Shown one piece after another: positions 22,857-34,939 of a DNA stretch of 64,000 nucleotides; positions within the stretch are counted from its first letter, which is position 1; each line of letters begins with the position of its first letter. Both the position numbers and the translations under genes were made by a program. The stretch comes from Cenococcum geophilum 1.58 (lineage: Eukaryota > Ascomycota > Dothideomycetes > Gloniales > Gloniaceae): positions 153,200-217,199 of the forward strand of contig KV748290.1 in the NCBI GenBank assembly GCA_001692895.1, read 5' to 3'. The notes below the pieces were generated by a model. The model searched no databases, was not told where the DNA came from, and saw only the letters and a list, made by a program, of their open reading frames with translations.

Positions 22857-25800
22857 ATGAACGCGTACCAAACGACAATCCCTATACTACCAATATTTCC
22901 TTCCTTTGAAGATATAACTATGGCCACTCCGAACGACTGGAGAGACTCCTTACTACTAGGGGTAGCTATATACGCGAAACTTATCGATAAAGATTGGGAC
23001 GTATTTACTTTTAATGTAATAACCTATACTGTAAAACAAGTTAACGGCTTTCTTCTATACTATATTCTATTCTACTAAGATAGCTACTACGCCAATTTAC
23101 AGTTATGGGAATACTTTAGGGAGGATTTTATAGGATAGACTGCCGACACCTGGGCACTTGGTAATATTAATATTATTTGGGATTTTTGAGACTCCCTCTA
23201 AAGGAATAGGGTGTATGTTGCTAAGGATGGTAACCTAATTACTAGTAATATTTACGCCGTTCTTACTAGTATAGAAGAACTAGTATAAACGGAAGCTAAG
23301 ATTATACGTTAACTACGGAAACCTAAAACCAACCTATATTCTTTGGAAGGCAACTTTAATTTGGAACGAAACCCCTAAAACGCTACTTTCCTACCTAGAG
23401 GTGCTCTACTACCTAGAGGTGCTCTTCCTCTACCTTTACTACCTCTAACTCCTCTATCCTAGCCAACCGATGAGCCTCTATCTTAAGAAGTTACGAATTT
23501 AATAAAGGTATATTTGGACGAAGAGAAGAAATTTGGAGGAGAATTGTACAATATGCTCGGAGCAAAACTATAGGTCTTTTATAACTGCTGTAACAAGGTT
23601 AGAATTTAACGCCACCAGTTCCATTATGCTTTCTCTATTATGTTAAAGGGACGGGCGGCAACGTTCTATTACGACTATATTGCAGGTAAAAACTATAGCT
23701 TTGATGTAATGCTTTAGCTTACTAGAGCCCACTTCGAAACTAATAAGAACCGCCAACTCTATATGTCCGAATGGCGGGAGACTATATTCCAGAGAGTTAT
23801 TGCTTTTAACCCGATAACGACTCGCCTAAAGTGTTTTTAACTACTCTTTAATAAACTCTAGAAAATCTAACGTGGATTTACTAAAACTTACTAAAATAAG
23901 AACAGCCTAAGGGACCAGGTTATCTTAGTATGCTGTGGCGTTCCTAAGTGTAACTTAGCGCTATATAAACCTGTAGATACGTTTAAAGGAGTATATACCG
24001 AGCTACGCTCTGCTATAGGTACTGTAATGCGAATATAAGAATCTTAACAGCTCTATACTAAAAGCCCTATCTAACTAAGTGTTCCTGACTAATATGATTA
24101 TAACTGGACTAATTGAATATATGGCGGCCGTGGTAGGGAATACGGTAAAGGGTATAATTAACGTTGACTATGAGGTAATTATGGAGGTCCTTATAGAGGT
24201 TCATTTCGAAGTAATCGCTAGAAGAAGTGCTACGTTTGTAAGAAGCCAAATTACTAGTTAACTAGACACTCCCTTAATAAGCGAAAAGAGGTATATAATA
24301 AGTTCCGTTAGAGTATAAGAAACGTTGGAAATTGTGAGGTTACTGCGGCCTACTTCTAAAGCTTCCTGGTTTAATACGAAGGTGTAGAAGACCTTAAGGG
24401 TAAGGTTAATAAGACTGAACAGCTCCTTATGGATATAGAAATTGAGGACTACTTACCTGACCAATACTTTACTAAGTATGGTGAGGTAAATAGTATATAA
24501 ACCGTTGCTGTTTTTAATGACTAATCTACGCTCCATTTTATTATGAAGTTAGATATCTTTAACGAGCCAAAGGAGAGCTCTGTGTTTTCCTTTAATGATA
24601 GATACTTGGCGAACGTCTTCTATAGTATTATGCCGGATACTAGAGCCGTAGGAGTATCTACAGCAAGAGAACCTCAAGTTTGAGCCCTTTAGCAGCTTAA
24701 TAGCTCTGTTTAGATTAACTATTTAACGGCAGGCCAATACACGATTCGTTTTGGTAAAGGTACTGCGATCTCTTTTGGCACAATTAGGGTTTAAACCCCC
24801 TTAGGGTATATTACTTTTTATGTTGTTCCCATAAACACCCCGTTTCTATTTTGCATTAGAGATATAAATAAACTAGGCGTTAAGCTTAATAACCTTAAGA
24901 ATATGCTTGTGTAGGGAGATAATTGGGTGCCTATTGTACGTAAGTAGGGTTACCCTTAGCTGCTCTTTTAATAACTAGAAAAGAGTGTTGCTTAGAGCTA
25001 TTTAACTAAGTTAGAGTTACGCCAACTACACCGTCGTTTTGGTCACCTATTAGTTTACTAATTGCTTAGGGTTCTTTAGCGAGCAGGCCATAAAGTCAAG
25101 GTTAAGGCAATTAAGCATTTTATAAAATACTGCCACCACTACTAAATAAACTAGAGGTCCCCTAGCCGATTTAAGTTTACCCTTAAAGATAACTACGACT
25201 TTAACTTCTGTATCATTGTTAACGTTATATACCTTAGCGGCAAGCCAGTACTCTAAGTTATTAACTTCTTAACCTCCTTCTAAGCCGCACAATTCTTAAA
25301 GGATATATTAGCTAGGAACGCATAGGATACCCTTTAGTTATGCTGGATTGATGTCTACCTAGGACCCCCTAATTAAATTGTCTATAACGTAGGAAAGAAC
25401 TTCTTATCTATAGAGTTCCGATAATAAATAAAGGCAATGGCAATTGAGGTTAAGGAAGTCCCTATTAAGGCATATAATAGTATTGGAAAAGTGGAGTGAT
25501 ATTACGCGCTATTACGCCGCGTATATAAGATTATCTCTTTAGAACTAAAGGATGCTAGCGAAGAACTTACCTTGTAAATGGCTGTTAAAGCTATTAACGA
25601 TTCTACTGGCCCGGATGGACTCGTACCTATATTACTAGTCTTTGGCGCCTACCCTTAAATAACTAATAATTCTCTACTATCTCCCTTTATTGTGTAATGA
25701 GCTAAGGCTATTTGTAAAGCAACGAAGGAGGTACGACGTCTATACGCTACGCGCTAGGTTAATGACGTACTAGGAATGAGAAATGGCCTAAATACCTTAA

Positions 25801-27830
25801 CTACGCTTAATCTGCTACTCCAATCTGAAGTACGGGTATGGCGTAAAAAGGGAGGATAGTTAGGCCTATATAAACTTATTGTAATTAATAGTTAAACTTA
25901 TACTTTTTAGATGCCCTATGGACCTACTTAATTCCGTTTAACTGTTATTAGGCCCTACTATAAAGATAATAGTTCCGAGCCTTTATAGGATGCCTTAGAA
26001 GATGCCCTAAAAGATGCCCTAGAGGAGAACCACGATTAACGTGCCCTAGAAGGCGACTGTGATCCTGATATAATTGTAGTAGACGTGCCGCAACCACGAC
26101 GCGGTAGAGGTCGCCTAAAGGGATTACAAAATCGCTAATATTTTATTGATTTTGAAGAGCAATTTGTTGCTGCTATAGAGAGTAGAGTTGAGTTATTAAT
26201 GGCCTTTATGACAGCTAAAGAGAAGGCTAACTTTAAGCTCGTAAAATAGCTCTAAAAGGAAGGTCGTATTATAACCTTAGGAGCTCCTTTCTAAGCATCT
26301 AACAAGTAGGAGATCGACGGTCTTATCGTAAGAGGAGTCTTTAAATTTAAGAAATATGACCCTACTAAGTTCGATGGAGTTTGCATCTTTAAGTTAAGAA
26401 TGGTTAACAAGATTAAGGGCAAAGCTACTGACGCCCTATTTGAGAAATTAAGGCTTGTCATCTAAGGTTATAACGATAATGGTAAAGAGATAATTCTTAT
26501 ACAATCTCCTATAATTCAACGAGCTAGTTAGTGAGTTATTGTTGTATTAGCTCCCTCCTTAATAAAGAATGGAATGGCAGTTTATTTGTGAGATATTACT
26601 TAAGCCTACACCCAATTAGAGACGTACCTTTAGCGCTTGATATTGGTATACCTTCCGGAGCAAATTCGCCACCAGTATCCTAAAGATATGATTATGGTTG
26701 TGCTTAAGCCATTGTATGGAATTGCAGAGGTAGGAACTTACTGGTGGGCTACCTATAGCAAGCACTATAAAGAGAAGCTTTTGATGACTACTTCTATATT
26801 TAATCCCTACTTCCTTATTATAACCACGGGAACCCTATTTGGAATCGTTGGTATGTAAACTGATAATATAATTATCTTGGGAGACGACCAATTCTCAGCT
26901 CTTGAAGAGGATGAGCTAGTAAAGGCAAATCTTATAGTAAAGCTAAAGGAAAAGCTTGACTTAATAATACTATTACTCTTTAATGGATGCATCCTCTCCC
27001 TAAACGAGGATTCCATTGCTTTGCGCTAGAAGGGTTAAGGTAAGAAGATTAACGTTATTAACGTTAATTCCCCGAAGCAAGGATACGTGGAGTAACGCGC
27101 TTGCGGAGCTTATGTTGCTTCTATCTGTTAACCTAAGGCTTTATTTGATCTCTCCGTTGCTGCCTAACACTAGAAACCAACTAAGGACGACATTCTTACC
27201 CTAAATAAACGTCTTTTCTGGTAAATAAACTATCTTAATTAGGGACTACTTTATGTGCCTATTAATCTTCCTACCGCTAAGCTCTTTGTATTTGTCGATA
27301 GATTATTTGTAAATAATAAAGATTTTAGCTCCTAGTTGGGATATAAGATTATTATCGCGAACGAATTTACTGGAGAGAATGACTTTATAATCTATGGCAA
27401 TCTTATTTATTAGAGCTTAATTAAGAGTAAGCGCGTTACCTAAAGTATTTTAGCGTTAGAGATATATAAAATGGTTGGCGGAGTTAATATAGTAATTGCA
27501 ATTGGAACTACCCTAAAGATAATTATAGATTGACTTGAACTTCCTATTATCCCTATAATTGTGTACACCGATTTATTTTCCCTCTATAAGTGTTTAGTCA
27601 AGCTCGGTACTACGAAGGAGAAGCGCCTTATAATCGATATTATGGCACTTTGGCAATCCTATGAGCGTTAAGAACTCTTTAAGATTTAATGGATTAATGG
27701 CTAAGATAACCCGGTAGATGCGATGACGAAGGCGAACCCAAATAAGGCACTAGAGACGTTTGTTAATATGAATACTCTGCGTGTACGAGTTGAAGGTTGG
27801 GTTAAAAGGGAGTCCCTAGAAATTTCTTAG
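22857..27830 (+). pseudogene. Copia 2 Gag-Pol polyprotein
   Basis: The ATG at 22857 gives MNAYQTTIPILPIFPSFEDI. Gag runs to a zinc-knuckle-like KKCYVCKKPNY*LTRHSLNK (about 24224-24285). The protease region is about 24480-24880. Pre-integrase LHRRFGHLL is at about 25030, followed by integrase to about 25700. The RT has VVLKPLYGIAEVGTYWW (about 26700) and GMQTDNIIILGDD (TDDT changed to TDNI, about 26850). RNase H has KSKRVT*SILALEIYKM (about 27430). The frame ends LEIS-stop at 27830. A full-length product of about 1650 residues is broken by TAG/TAA and a few TGA stops. Confidence 0.9.
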
Positions 27831-27856
27831 TTACGTGAGGTCTTGAGATGTCCAGG

Positions 27857-27879
27857 AACTTTGACCGGCGGTTGAAGTT
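27857..27879. repeat. 23-bp palindrome (module 1) in copia 2 3' UTR
   Basis: The arms are AACTTTGACC and GGTTGAAGTT around GGC, the least RIP-altered copy. Flanks GATGTCCAGG and GTCTGATTGGTTAGAT are shared with gypsy A (57377). Upstream, CCCTAGAAATTTCTTAGTTA is shared with gypsy B around its pol stop. Confidence 0.9.
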
Positions 27880-27917
27880 GTCTGATTGGTTAGATTCTGC
27901 AGACCCTGACTTAAACC

Positions 27918-27964
27918 AGCCAATTAGGATTTTCCATCCCCGGGATGGAAAATTGCTATTGGCT
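27918..27964. repeat. 47-bp hairpin (module 2) in copia 2 3' UTR
   Basis: The arms are AGCCAATTAGGATTTTCCAT and ATGGAAAATTGCTATTGGCT around CCCCGGG. It is followed by GCTAGCGCCTTGGCGGC, a motif also present inside the gypsy A LTRs. Confidence 0.88.
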
Positions 27965-28170
27965 CGCTTACCGCTAGCGCCTTGGCGGCCCTACTGATAA
28001 GATACCTACCTATAACTTATAAGCAAGAAAGCACCACGTGCTAAGAGGCAAATTTTGGGATAGCGAGACTTATATTGCAATGGCAATAGTAAGTAAGGAG
28101 GATTGATTTTTGTTCCGCTAGTTAAGCGGTATATGTATATAGATGGCAACCACAAAAGAAGAGTTGCCAG

Positions 28171-28364
28171 TGTTGGGAATAAAGGTAAATGGTCACTATA
28201 TGAGGCATATTGCCGTCACGTGTGGCAAGTTGCCATCACGTGCCGCCGCGGCACTAGCGTGGTGAGGAACCTTAAGTTCCTCACCCCTTTCTACAAAATA
28301 AGAACAACAATCATTATACTATCTACGAACCGTAGCTACGTGATATCCCCTTGTGAGTCTAACA
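28171..28364 (+). repeat. Copia 2 3' LTR
   Basis: It runs TGTTGGGAATAAAGG to GTGAGTCTAACA and is nearly identical to 22366-22559. It is followed by TSD ACGAT. Confidence 0.95.
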
Positions 28365-28369
28365 ACGAT

Positions 28370-30282
28370 AACCTTAGCCAACGTTTTCTTTATTAATCTT
28401 AACACCACCATTTAAGGGCTAATATCTTGCCAATATCGTACGGTTCCCCATTATAATAGTCTTGGAATTTATCCTAACTTTACGGTTAAGTATACTTCCC
28501 CAATTTTTAAGCAATCTAATTAAATATATTAAGCTCTTACTCCTAAGGTTGTTTCTTTGTGTATAATAAAGAAATTAGGGGAGAAGGAGCCTTTTCCCAG
28601 TAGGATTCCCAAAGTCCTTTAACCCTTTTTAATATAGGCTTTACCCATTTTGGCTTCCAGTTAGCCTTAATATACTTTATATAACGGTTTAGATAAAGAA
28701 TAAGGGCTATAGCGTAAAAGGGTAAATCGTCTATTTTACTGTAGTACTTATTAAAGGTTTCCTACCCCTTTTTAATCTAAGAGCTAAACTCCTTATTAGA
28801 AGCATATTTAGACTACTATATAGTATTACTATCGTCTAATTTAGTAGGAAGTTTATTTATAAGTATGGCTTTAAAGTACTAGACAAGAATATCTATAGTA
28901 AAGAGTATACTATTAATTATTACGTGATCTCCTTAAGTCTCTAGAGTTGCTTAATAGAATAGTTAAAGGAATTTCTTAGTTATATAAAGCTGTTCCTAGT
29001 CCTCTAGAGAGAGATAGTCTGCCTAGAGCGTAGTAAAGTGGTTCTTAGTATAGGTATTAATAGCTCCTACCTTTTAATCGGCTATAGCTAGCATTTAAAA
29101 CTAGCTATTCCATCTTATACGGTTATTAAGTGGAATCATTCTCTCTGTAAGATCCTTAAACTCCTTTATACAACTAGCGGAACTACAGATATATATAATG
29201 ATATTATAAAGCTTGCCAAGTGGTCCTATAACCCAAAAGGTTGCCTATTTCTCCTCTTTATCTCCTACTTCCCCTTTTCCTTTCTATTTGTTGTATAACT
29301 TAAGTTACTCTATTTTAATTTAACTGCAAAATAGGAAGGCTTATACGGCTAAGTTAATAATATAACCAGTACAGCGGATCCACCGATACGTAAAATCCTA
29401 TTTAATCTCCTCCTTTTCTAAGAGATAGGCTTTTATTTTGCGATAAAGGGTATCATTTAAACTAGTATTATCATAAATAATAGACCTAAGCTTTTGTATA
29501 ATACCGTAGTCCTTAAGGACTGGGAGAAGAGTAGCGAATTACTTATCTCCGCTATAATTTGCTACTGTACGAAGGGTAAGGAGGGCCTTTGACCGCTTCT
29601 CCTAACCCTAATTAATAAAGTAGGCGCAGATCCCTAGAAGAAGGAGTCTATTTAGGGAGGTCCAGATATTAAGCAATAGATAAATACTTAATATTGCCAA
29701 CTAAAGTTTCTTTTATATAATATCTTTATGAGCTTACCAGGATAGTTTAATCTTTTTTATAATTTAAGAGTGTGCTATTATAAGAAAGTTGGATAATTCT
29801 GGATTAAGAACCCGGCAAAAAGTATAAAATTTAGGCTATTCAACAATACGGAATGGAATGTTTTGTATAATAATTAACGAAATTAAAGCCTTATTAATTA
29901 TATCCTGATCTAGCTGTTTTTAAAAAACCTGGGTATCTATTTCCGTTGTTTAACCTAAAGACTCTACTTTAATGTATAGTTGCTGAAGTTTTTTAAGTAT
30001 CTCTAATTGTATCGGGCTAGTATCTTTTTTAACCTAAAGTAGGTGTTTTGAATTAAGATGCTTTCGAAAATTACTAGTAACTAGACTACTATATGGTAAT
30101 TCTTATGGATAGTGAATGTAGTAGAGAATACGATTTCGACCTGAATATTCTGGCTCCGTGCTAAGCGCCGTATGAGCATGGGCCTATATTGTAACGGCTG
30201 TTCGGGTCCTTGTTGGGCGAGTTAAGGCCGAATTAACGGTAGTTAAAGGCGCAAGAAGAAATGATTCTGCTTCAGAATCCAT
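28370..30282 (-). pseudogene. hAT transposase, N-terminal and central part
   Basis: The ATG at 30282 gives MDSEAESFLLAPLTTVN. A BED-like region follows (GRNRILYYIHYP*ELPYSSL). The central hAT segments include WTSLNRLLLLGICAYFI, NTSLNDTLYRKIKAYLLE, YIINLAV*AFLF and RMIPLNNRIRWNS. Near the break come ILINKLPTKLDDSNTI, SKYASNKEFSSWIKKG and PFYAIALILY. Stops are TAG/TAA at Gln and Trp sites. It continues at 22360 after copia 2. The product would bind the terminal repeats and catalyse cut-and-paste transposition. Confidence 0.9.
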
Positions 30283-30439
30283 ATCCTGTATGATAGGGTA
30301 AAGGGAAGGTAAAAGCTAAGAATTTTTCTAGCGGTGAGGAAGTATGGACAATATTTGTAATCTATATCGATAAGATCCATATCGATAATGGATCGATAAG
30401 ATGGACGATAAGAGAATGGAAAACCAGCCTGTGCTCTAT

Positions 30440-31070
30440 ATCCGTAGGGTCCATATACGACTCCGTGTGAGACTCCGTGTAAAGCTCCGTATCTATATCT
30501 GCAGGAAAGATCGTACTAGTTAACCAATCCGTGGGCGTCGAGACGGGCAGCAATCGATTAATAAGGGGGGGACAGCCAAGGGAAGAAGCTCTCGCAAAGG
30601 CTCTAATACGTTAATTGGCTGTGCTTCTGACGTTCTGTCGGCCGTATACTGGTTTCCTAATTAGGTCTAGTGCCTGCGTGCCTGCGTGCCTGCGGTGATG
30701 CATCTTTGACTGCCGATCGAAGACGTCTGACGGCGACGGTGACTAATTCGATTTGACTGTGACAACGTATAATCGACTGACGTTCAGATAGGGTATTAGG
30801 TCGGCCCGACCGAAGGCTCTAATTTAACGACTTGACTGTAGAGGCAGCGTTCGACTGATCAGGATTTGACAGAGGCTCTGGCTTAACTTAAGATGTCTTC
30901 TGCTGTATATACGATCGAGGCTCTATATCCGTAGGTTCGGCATCTGCGGACAATCGATTAAGACTCTAGCTGCACAGTCGTTCGGTCAGAGCCTTGTATC
31001 TATACAGTCAATTAAGGCTCCGCATCGTATAATTAGGGCTCTTAGTGTCCACTAGACGTCCAATCCAGAG
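30440..31070. repeat. Degenerate repeats of element E, right copy of the unit of about 616 bp
   Basis: It corresponds to 21440-21895: TTTCCTAATTAGGTCTAGTG matches TTTCCTATATAGGCCTAGTG, followed by CCTGCGTGCCTGCGTGCC and the GGCCCGACCGAAGGCTC motif. No frame is visible. Confidence 0.6.
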
Positions 31071-31079
31071 ACCTGTCTT

Positions 31080-31560
31080 AAGACTTCCTTCTTTGCGAGT
31101 ACTAACGGTAGCTTCCTCTGAACCACTATGATAGGCCTAGCGCTTTTATAGGACGTCCCTAACAGCTGCTTTCTTCCTTTCCTAAACCGTCCTTACTCTT
31201 AGCTTCTTCGGTGCATCCTTAGGCTTTTACGGCTGCTTCTTTGTTCCCGCTGCTAGCAGTACGCTCGCGCATCCTTAATCTTCCTCCGGCATAAGAGCCT
31301 TCTTAGGATTATCTTCTGCTTCTAGTCTCTTAATTACTGTCCTGCTAACTCCATGCTTTATCTAAGTCATCCTTCGAAACCATCCGGTGGCAGCTTCTCA
31401 GCTATTGTGACTATTTCCGTCGCATATCCCTTGCCCTTATGTCCACAGTACAGCCCTTTATTAAGACGACCTCTGAAGGAAAGCGCTGGCTCCTGTACGT
31501 CCAATTCCTGTTTCCCTTACAATCCTTGACAAGGTCCTTCACTAGCTTAGCCAGACACGA
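31080..31560 (-). pseudogene. Possible second gag fragment of element E
   Basis: The minus strand reads EPALSFRGRLNKGLYCGHKG, then TEIVTIAEKLPPDGFEG and SMELAG. This looks like the end of a fungal retrotransposon gag with an eroded knuckle (CxxCGHKGH type). The basic tail KSLRMHRRS.E..RFRKGRKQ follows. It is separate from the gag at 32230-34275, which supports two units in tandem. The assignment is tentative. Confidence 0.35.
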
Positions 31561-31569
31561 CTCGGTCCC

Positions 31570-32160
31570 GTCTTCAGTCGCATAAAGATGGCTTGGGCAC
31601 GCGGTACTTTGTCACTGATATCATGCTGCTGCCTTTGTATAAGTCCCTTCCTTACCGCGGTGTCCGTTCTCATCGTGCAGCTGGCGCAGTACTGAATTCG
31701 GATGGCGGTGGCAGTCGTGCTACGATCAGTCGTCGTTCGATTAAGAAACAAGGTCGGCCCGGTCGAAGGCTCTAATTTGACGACATTCGACTGATTCGAT
31801 TCAGTGACGGCGACGTACTAACATCGAGGCTCTGGCTTAATTCGTTCCCTCGACTAGTCGCGGCTTCTGCGCAGTCATTCGACTAATCAAGGTTTCCGTG
31901 CGGTCGTTCGATCAAGGCTCTGCGTCTAGCTCTGCATTGTACAATCGGCTCTGTATCCGTGCAATCAATTAAGGCTCTCGGTGCCGTTCTCATCGTGCAG
32001 CTGGCGCATTTCCAGGGGCGGTATAGAGTTCTGCCGGCTTTACTGCTGAATAGACCAATCAGGATTTTCCGTGCCGGGCATAGAAAATCGCTATTGGCTC
32101 GGTGACAGGCGGTGAGCTGAGCTGACATCTTTACAGCAGGTCGTCGCGACTGACGTATCA
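31570..32160. repeat. GC-richer degenerate repeats with a duplicated 30-bp block
   Basis: GTTCTCATCGTGCAGCTGGC occurs at about 31669 and again at about 31986. TCGGCCCGGTCGAAGGCTC and ATCAAGGCTCTGCGTC motifs recur. Short open frames here on both strands look like chance products of repeats without stops. Confidence 0.6.
32053..32099. repeat. Hairpin module 2 in element E
   Basis: The arms are GACCAATCAGGATTTTCC and GAAAATCGCTATTGGCT around GTGCCGGGCATA, matching 27918-27964. It lies just beyond the LTR-like tail of the gag unit. Confidence 0.82.
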
Positions 32161-32229
32161 ACGCGTCGCCATCAAGAAAGTAAATAAGAAAAGAGCTTTA
32201 GGAAATACAGTAATTAAGCAGACAAATAG

Positions 32230-34275
32230 AAATCTTTTATACGTCACCTGCGTCCCCTCCCCCACCTTAGAACTTAACTGTCCCTTAGTCAAACATCCTA
32301 CACCTACTGCGGAGCCTGCTACGGGTCAATGGCTAACCTGGTCAAGCGTCCGTCTCCAAAACCGTTTCCAAGGGTCGGACGACTCATTCTCCTTCCTAGC
32401 TTCAGCTGTCTTGTCCGCAGGCCGTAACCTAATCTAAATATAACCTCCTGGTCGTACATTCTTCCCCTACGGTAAAGCCTGCGGCTCAACGGTTGCCCTA
32501 GCTATACGGCTGTCTCTAAGGGTTAGGCGAGTCTGCGGACGTTGCTGGCTGGGCATTACTGAGTCCATAGGCCGTACTTAATAGTAGTCCTCCCAGTTTA
32601 TACGTGTTTCGTTACCATTCTTCAGCACTACTCCGTCATGGAAAGCAGTAAAATCCGTTTGTCCTATAGGGGCCTATTTCTGCATCTGTCCTTGTCCTTC
32701 TATTTTCTGACGTACCTGTCCATCCAGGTCTATTCCCCAGTACGTACGGAGCCAGTTCCTAATACCCTTCAATCGTCCTTCATTGCCGAGCCACGGAAGT
32801 TCGGGTCCAGGTCGTTCGCGCGTCCCAGCTACTAGTCTTCCTCAATTAGACAGATGTACAAGTCCTTGCTAAATAAGATCCTTTAAGCCTTAACACTCGT
32901 GCTCGGTGAAACGGTGACTTCCTCCGCATCCAAAGCAGGTCTGCTGGTCTTGTCCTTGCGTACCTTGCTGACCCCATGCGTCCTATTGCGACCGTCCAAA
33001 GGCAGTAGAATCTTGCGGATATCGACAGCCTTGCGGATATTAAGAGTCTTGCGGAGGTCAAGAATCTTACGGAGGTCGGGTGCTGTTCTGCCAGTCTTCG
33101 TATCCTAGTGCTGGGCTTTAAACTGTAGCCTAATCCGTAGTAGGCGACTGCTGCTGCATTAGGGCTCCTCTATATACACCTAGTCTGACTAGGTCAAGAA
33201 GTCTCCCTTCTCTCCTACGGCTGAGCTCATTCTTTTGCTGCCGTAGCTCTTATATAAGCTGGACATTCAGGACATCTTCTTTTAAAAGGACAGCCATTCG
33301 CTCAGCGTTCTCTGCAGCCATTATCCTTAACTCTACGGCCTCCTTCAGTCTTTCGAACACAAAGGTGCTAGGCTCGTCCACTACGGCTCCTGTCCTTTCT
33401 ATTGCGTGCCTGCGGTAGTCAGTTGGAAGCCCCCATACGAACCATCGCCCTCTCTCCAGATCTGACAGATTGCCCGCCGCTATAGCTTTGGCTAAAATGG
33501 TAGTAAAGTCCTACACATAGTAACGCAAGTCGCCCGGTTGTTCTGCAGATATTCGAACGTAAGCTTCCACAAAGTCTCTTATCTCCATGCGTCGGTAGTA
33601 GTCCTCAGCTCGATATTCGGTCCTAAGCCTTCTTATAAGCTCCGTCCAATCACCAACTATAAACTCAGGCAGGCTCCGAATCCACATCCCTATCCAGTAA
33701 TCGCAGTACTCCGGAAGGCCCTGATGCTTCTCCTTGCTTGTGACGTGATATCGGGCGCATAGTCGTTCGTACTGCTTGATAAACTATAACACGTCCTATC
33801 CTATAAAGTACGGAGTTCCAGTAGTTCCTGGGGCTGGCATAGGCTGGGTCACAACGTAGATCCTATCTCGAGTCGTCGACTGCTAGTCATAGGGTAATAC
33901 ATCTAGAGCTTCCTTGGGAGCTTGCATGTGGTCCTTACGGCTTTCATCCTTCGTCTGCTGAGGGTCATCGGTCCTAGGTACCACGGGTAAACGCTACAGT
34001 AGATCTGCCTGCATGGCCGTGGTCTTAACAGAGGGTGTCCCAGATAGTTGTCCTAGCGGTACCCTAATAGGTAACTGCTGCGGCTGGTCTACCTATACAG
34101 CCATGTCCCTAACGGAGAGCACCTGCTTCTTAATGCCTGAGGGGGGGTCTTCCTGGGAGAGCACGGAATCTTCATCACCTACTGCCACCGGGTCTCGGTA
34201 CGTCCATCTGTTTTGGCCTGTCGTTGTTCCGCGCGGTAGTTCTTTACGGAGTGCCTCCAGAGCCGCTGCTGACAT
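32230..34275 (-). pseudogene. Element E Gag
   Basis: The ATG at 34275 gives MSAAALEALRKELPRGTTTG. The capsid-like body includes YERLCARYHVTSKEKHQGLP, SLPEFIVGDWTELIRRLRTE, RGRWFVWGLPTDYRRHAIER and VFERLKEAVELRIMAAEN, typical of fungal gypsy-type gag. A zinc-knuckle-like CFGCGGSHRFTEHEC lies at about 32900-32940, then a basic tail ending in a purine tract at about 32255-32275. Roughly 680 codons contain only a handful of TAG stops and base use is GC-richer, so this is younger than its surroundings. No protease or RT follows. The plus-strand short frames here are shadows. Confidence 0.78.
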
Positions 34276-34511
34276 AATCCGGATGACTCGAAAGAGGATA
34301 AAGCTAAGCCAGAATAGGAAGCTCTCAAGGATAGATCCGATCTCGTGTGCTTGCGGCCTTACTCGGTATTGTCTCCGTTCTTAAAAGGCAGTACTAACTT
34401 CCTTTGCCGCCAGATGTCTTAGACCTCGTTTCCATCTAATTGATTGGCCCTTAGCTTGTCGTCTTTGCATCTTCAACAAAGGTCTGGCCATGCTCGGTAG
34501 TAGATCTCGGT

Positions 34512-34534
34512 AACTCCAACCGCCGGTTAAAGTT
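34512..34534. repeat. Palindrome module 1 in element E leader
   Basis: The arms are AACTCCAACC and GGTTAAAGTT around GCC, followed by GTCTGATTGGCTCGCTGG. Unlike the other copies it lies upstream of gag, in the 5' leader of the element. Confidence 0.75.
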
Positions 34535-34939
34535 GTCTGATTGGCTCGCTGGTTCGCCCGACGTCCTTACACATAACTTTCCAAGACCCTTCTCTTCCTG
34601 TGACCGAGTCAAGGTGGCAAAGACATCCGATTTAGGTCGACAGACTTGCAGTCTTTTGCTTCTTATTGCCACTCTTTGGCCTGTGCGTTAAGTCTGGCTG
34701 TCCTGTCTTTTTCTGGTACTGCCTGGTTCCCCTTGCTGTTTGATATTGCCTGGTTCTCTTCTACTGTCTCGCCTGTCTGGCTGGCGGTTCTTCCGCAGCT
34801 GATCGTTCTTCTACAGCTGGCGGTTCTTCTATAGTCGTAGGATGTTCCTGCGTGTCTCCTGTGTGTCTCCTGTGTATATAGCACTAGACTTCTAATCCAA
34901 AGAGCTTGCCGTCGTCCCCACGTGGAATGCCATAAAATA

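Larger units (their letters stand above)
22366..28364 (+). mobile_element. Ty1/copia element 2, full length, best-preserved copia
   Basis: It has paired 194-bp LTRs with TGTTGG...CCAACA ends and a perfect TSD ACGAT (22361-22365; 28365-28369). It is inserted in the hAT transposase gene and therefore younger than the hAT. The order is LTR, primer site next to CTGATTAGTGG, gag-pol, a 3' UTR with modules 1 and 2, and LTR. The LTRs differ by only a few C/T changes. Confidence 0.95.
21904..30431 (-). mobile_element. hAT DNA transposon with nested copia 2
   Basis: The perfect 8-bp TSD TGCTCTAT (21896-21903; 30432-30439) is the size expected for hAT. The terminal inverted repeats are CAGTGTGGTTTTCCAT and, from the right, CAGGCTGGTTTTCCAT. 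A further inverted match (ATCCATTATCGATATGGA) lies inside. Removing copia 2 and one TSD copy leaves 2524 bp with a transposase frame on the minus strand. It is inserted in element E and was itself hit by copia 2. Confidence 0.93.
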
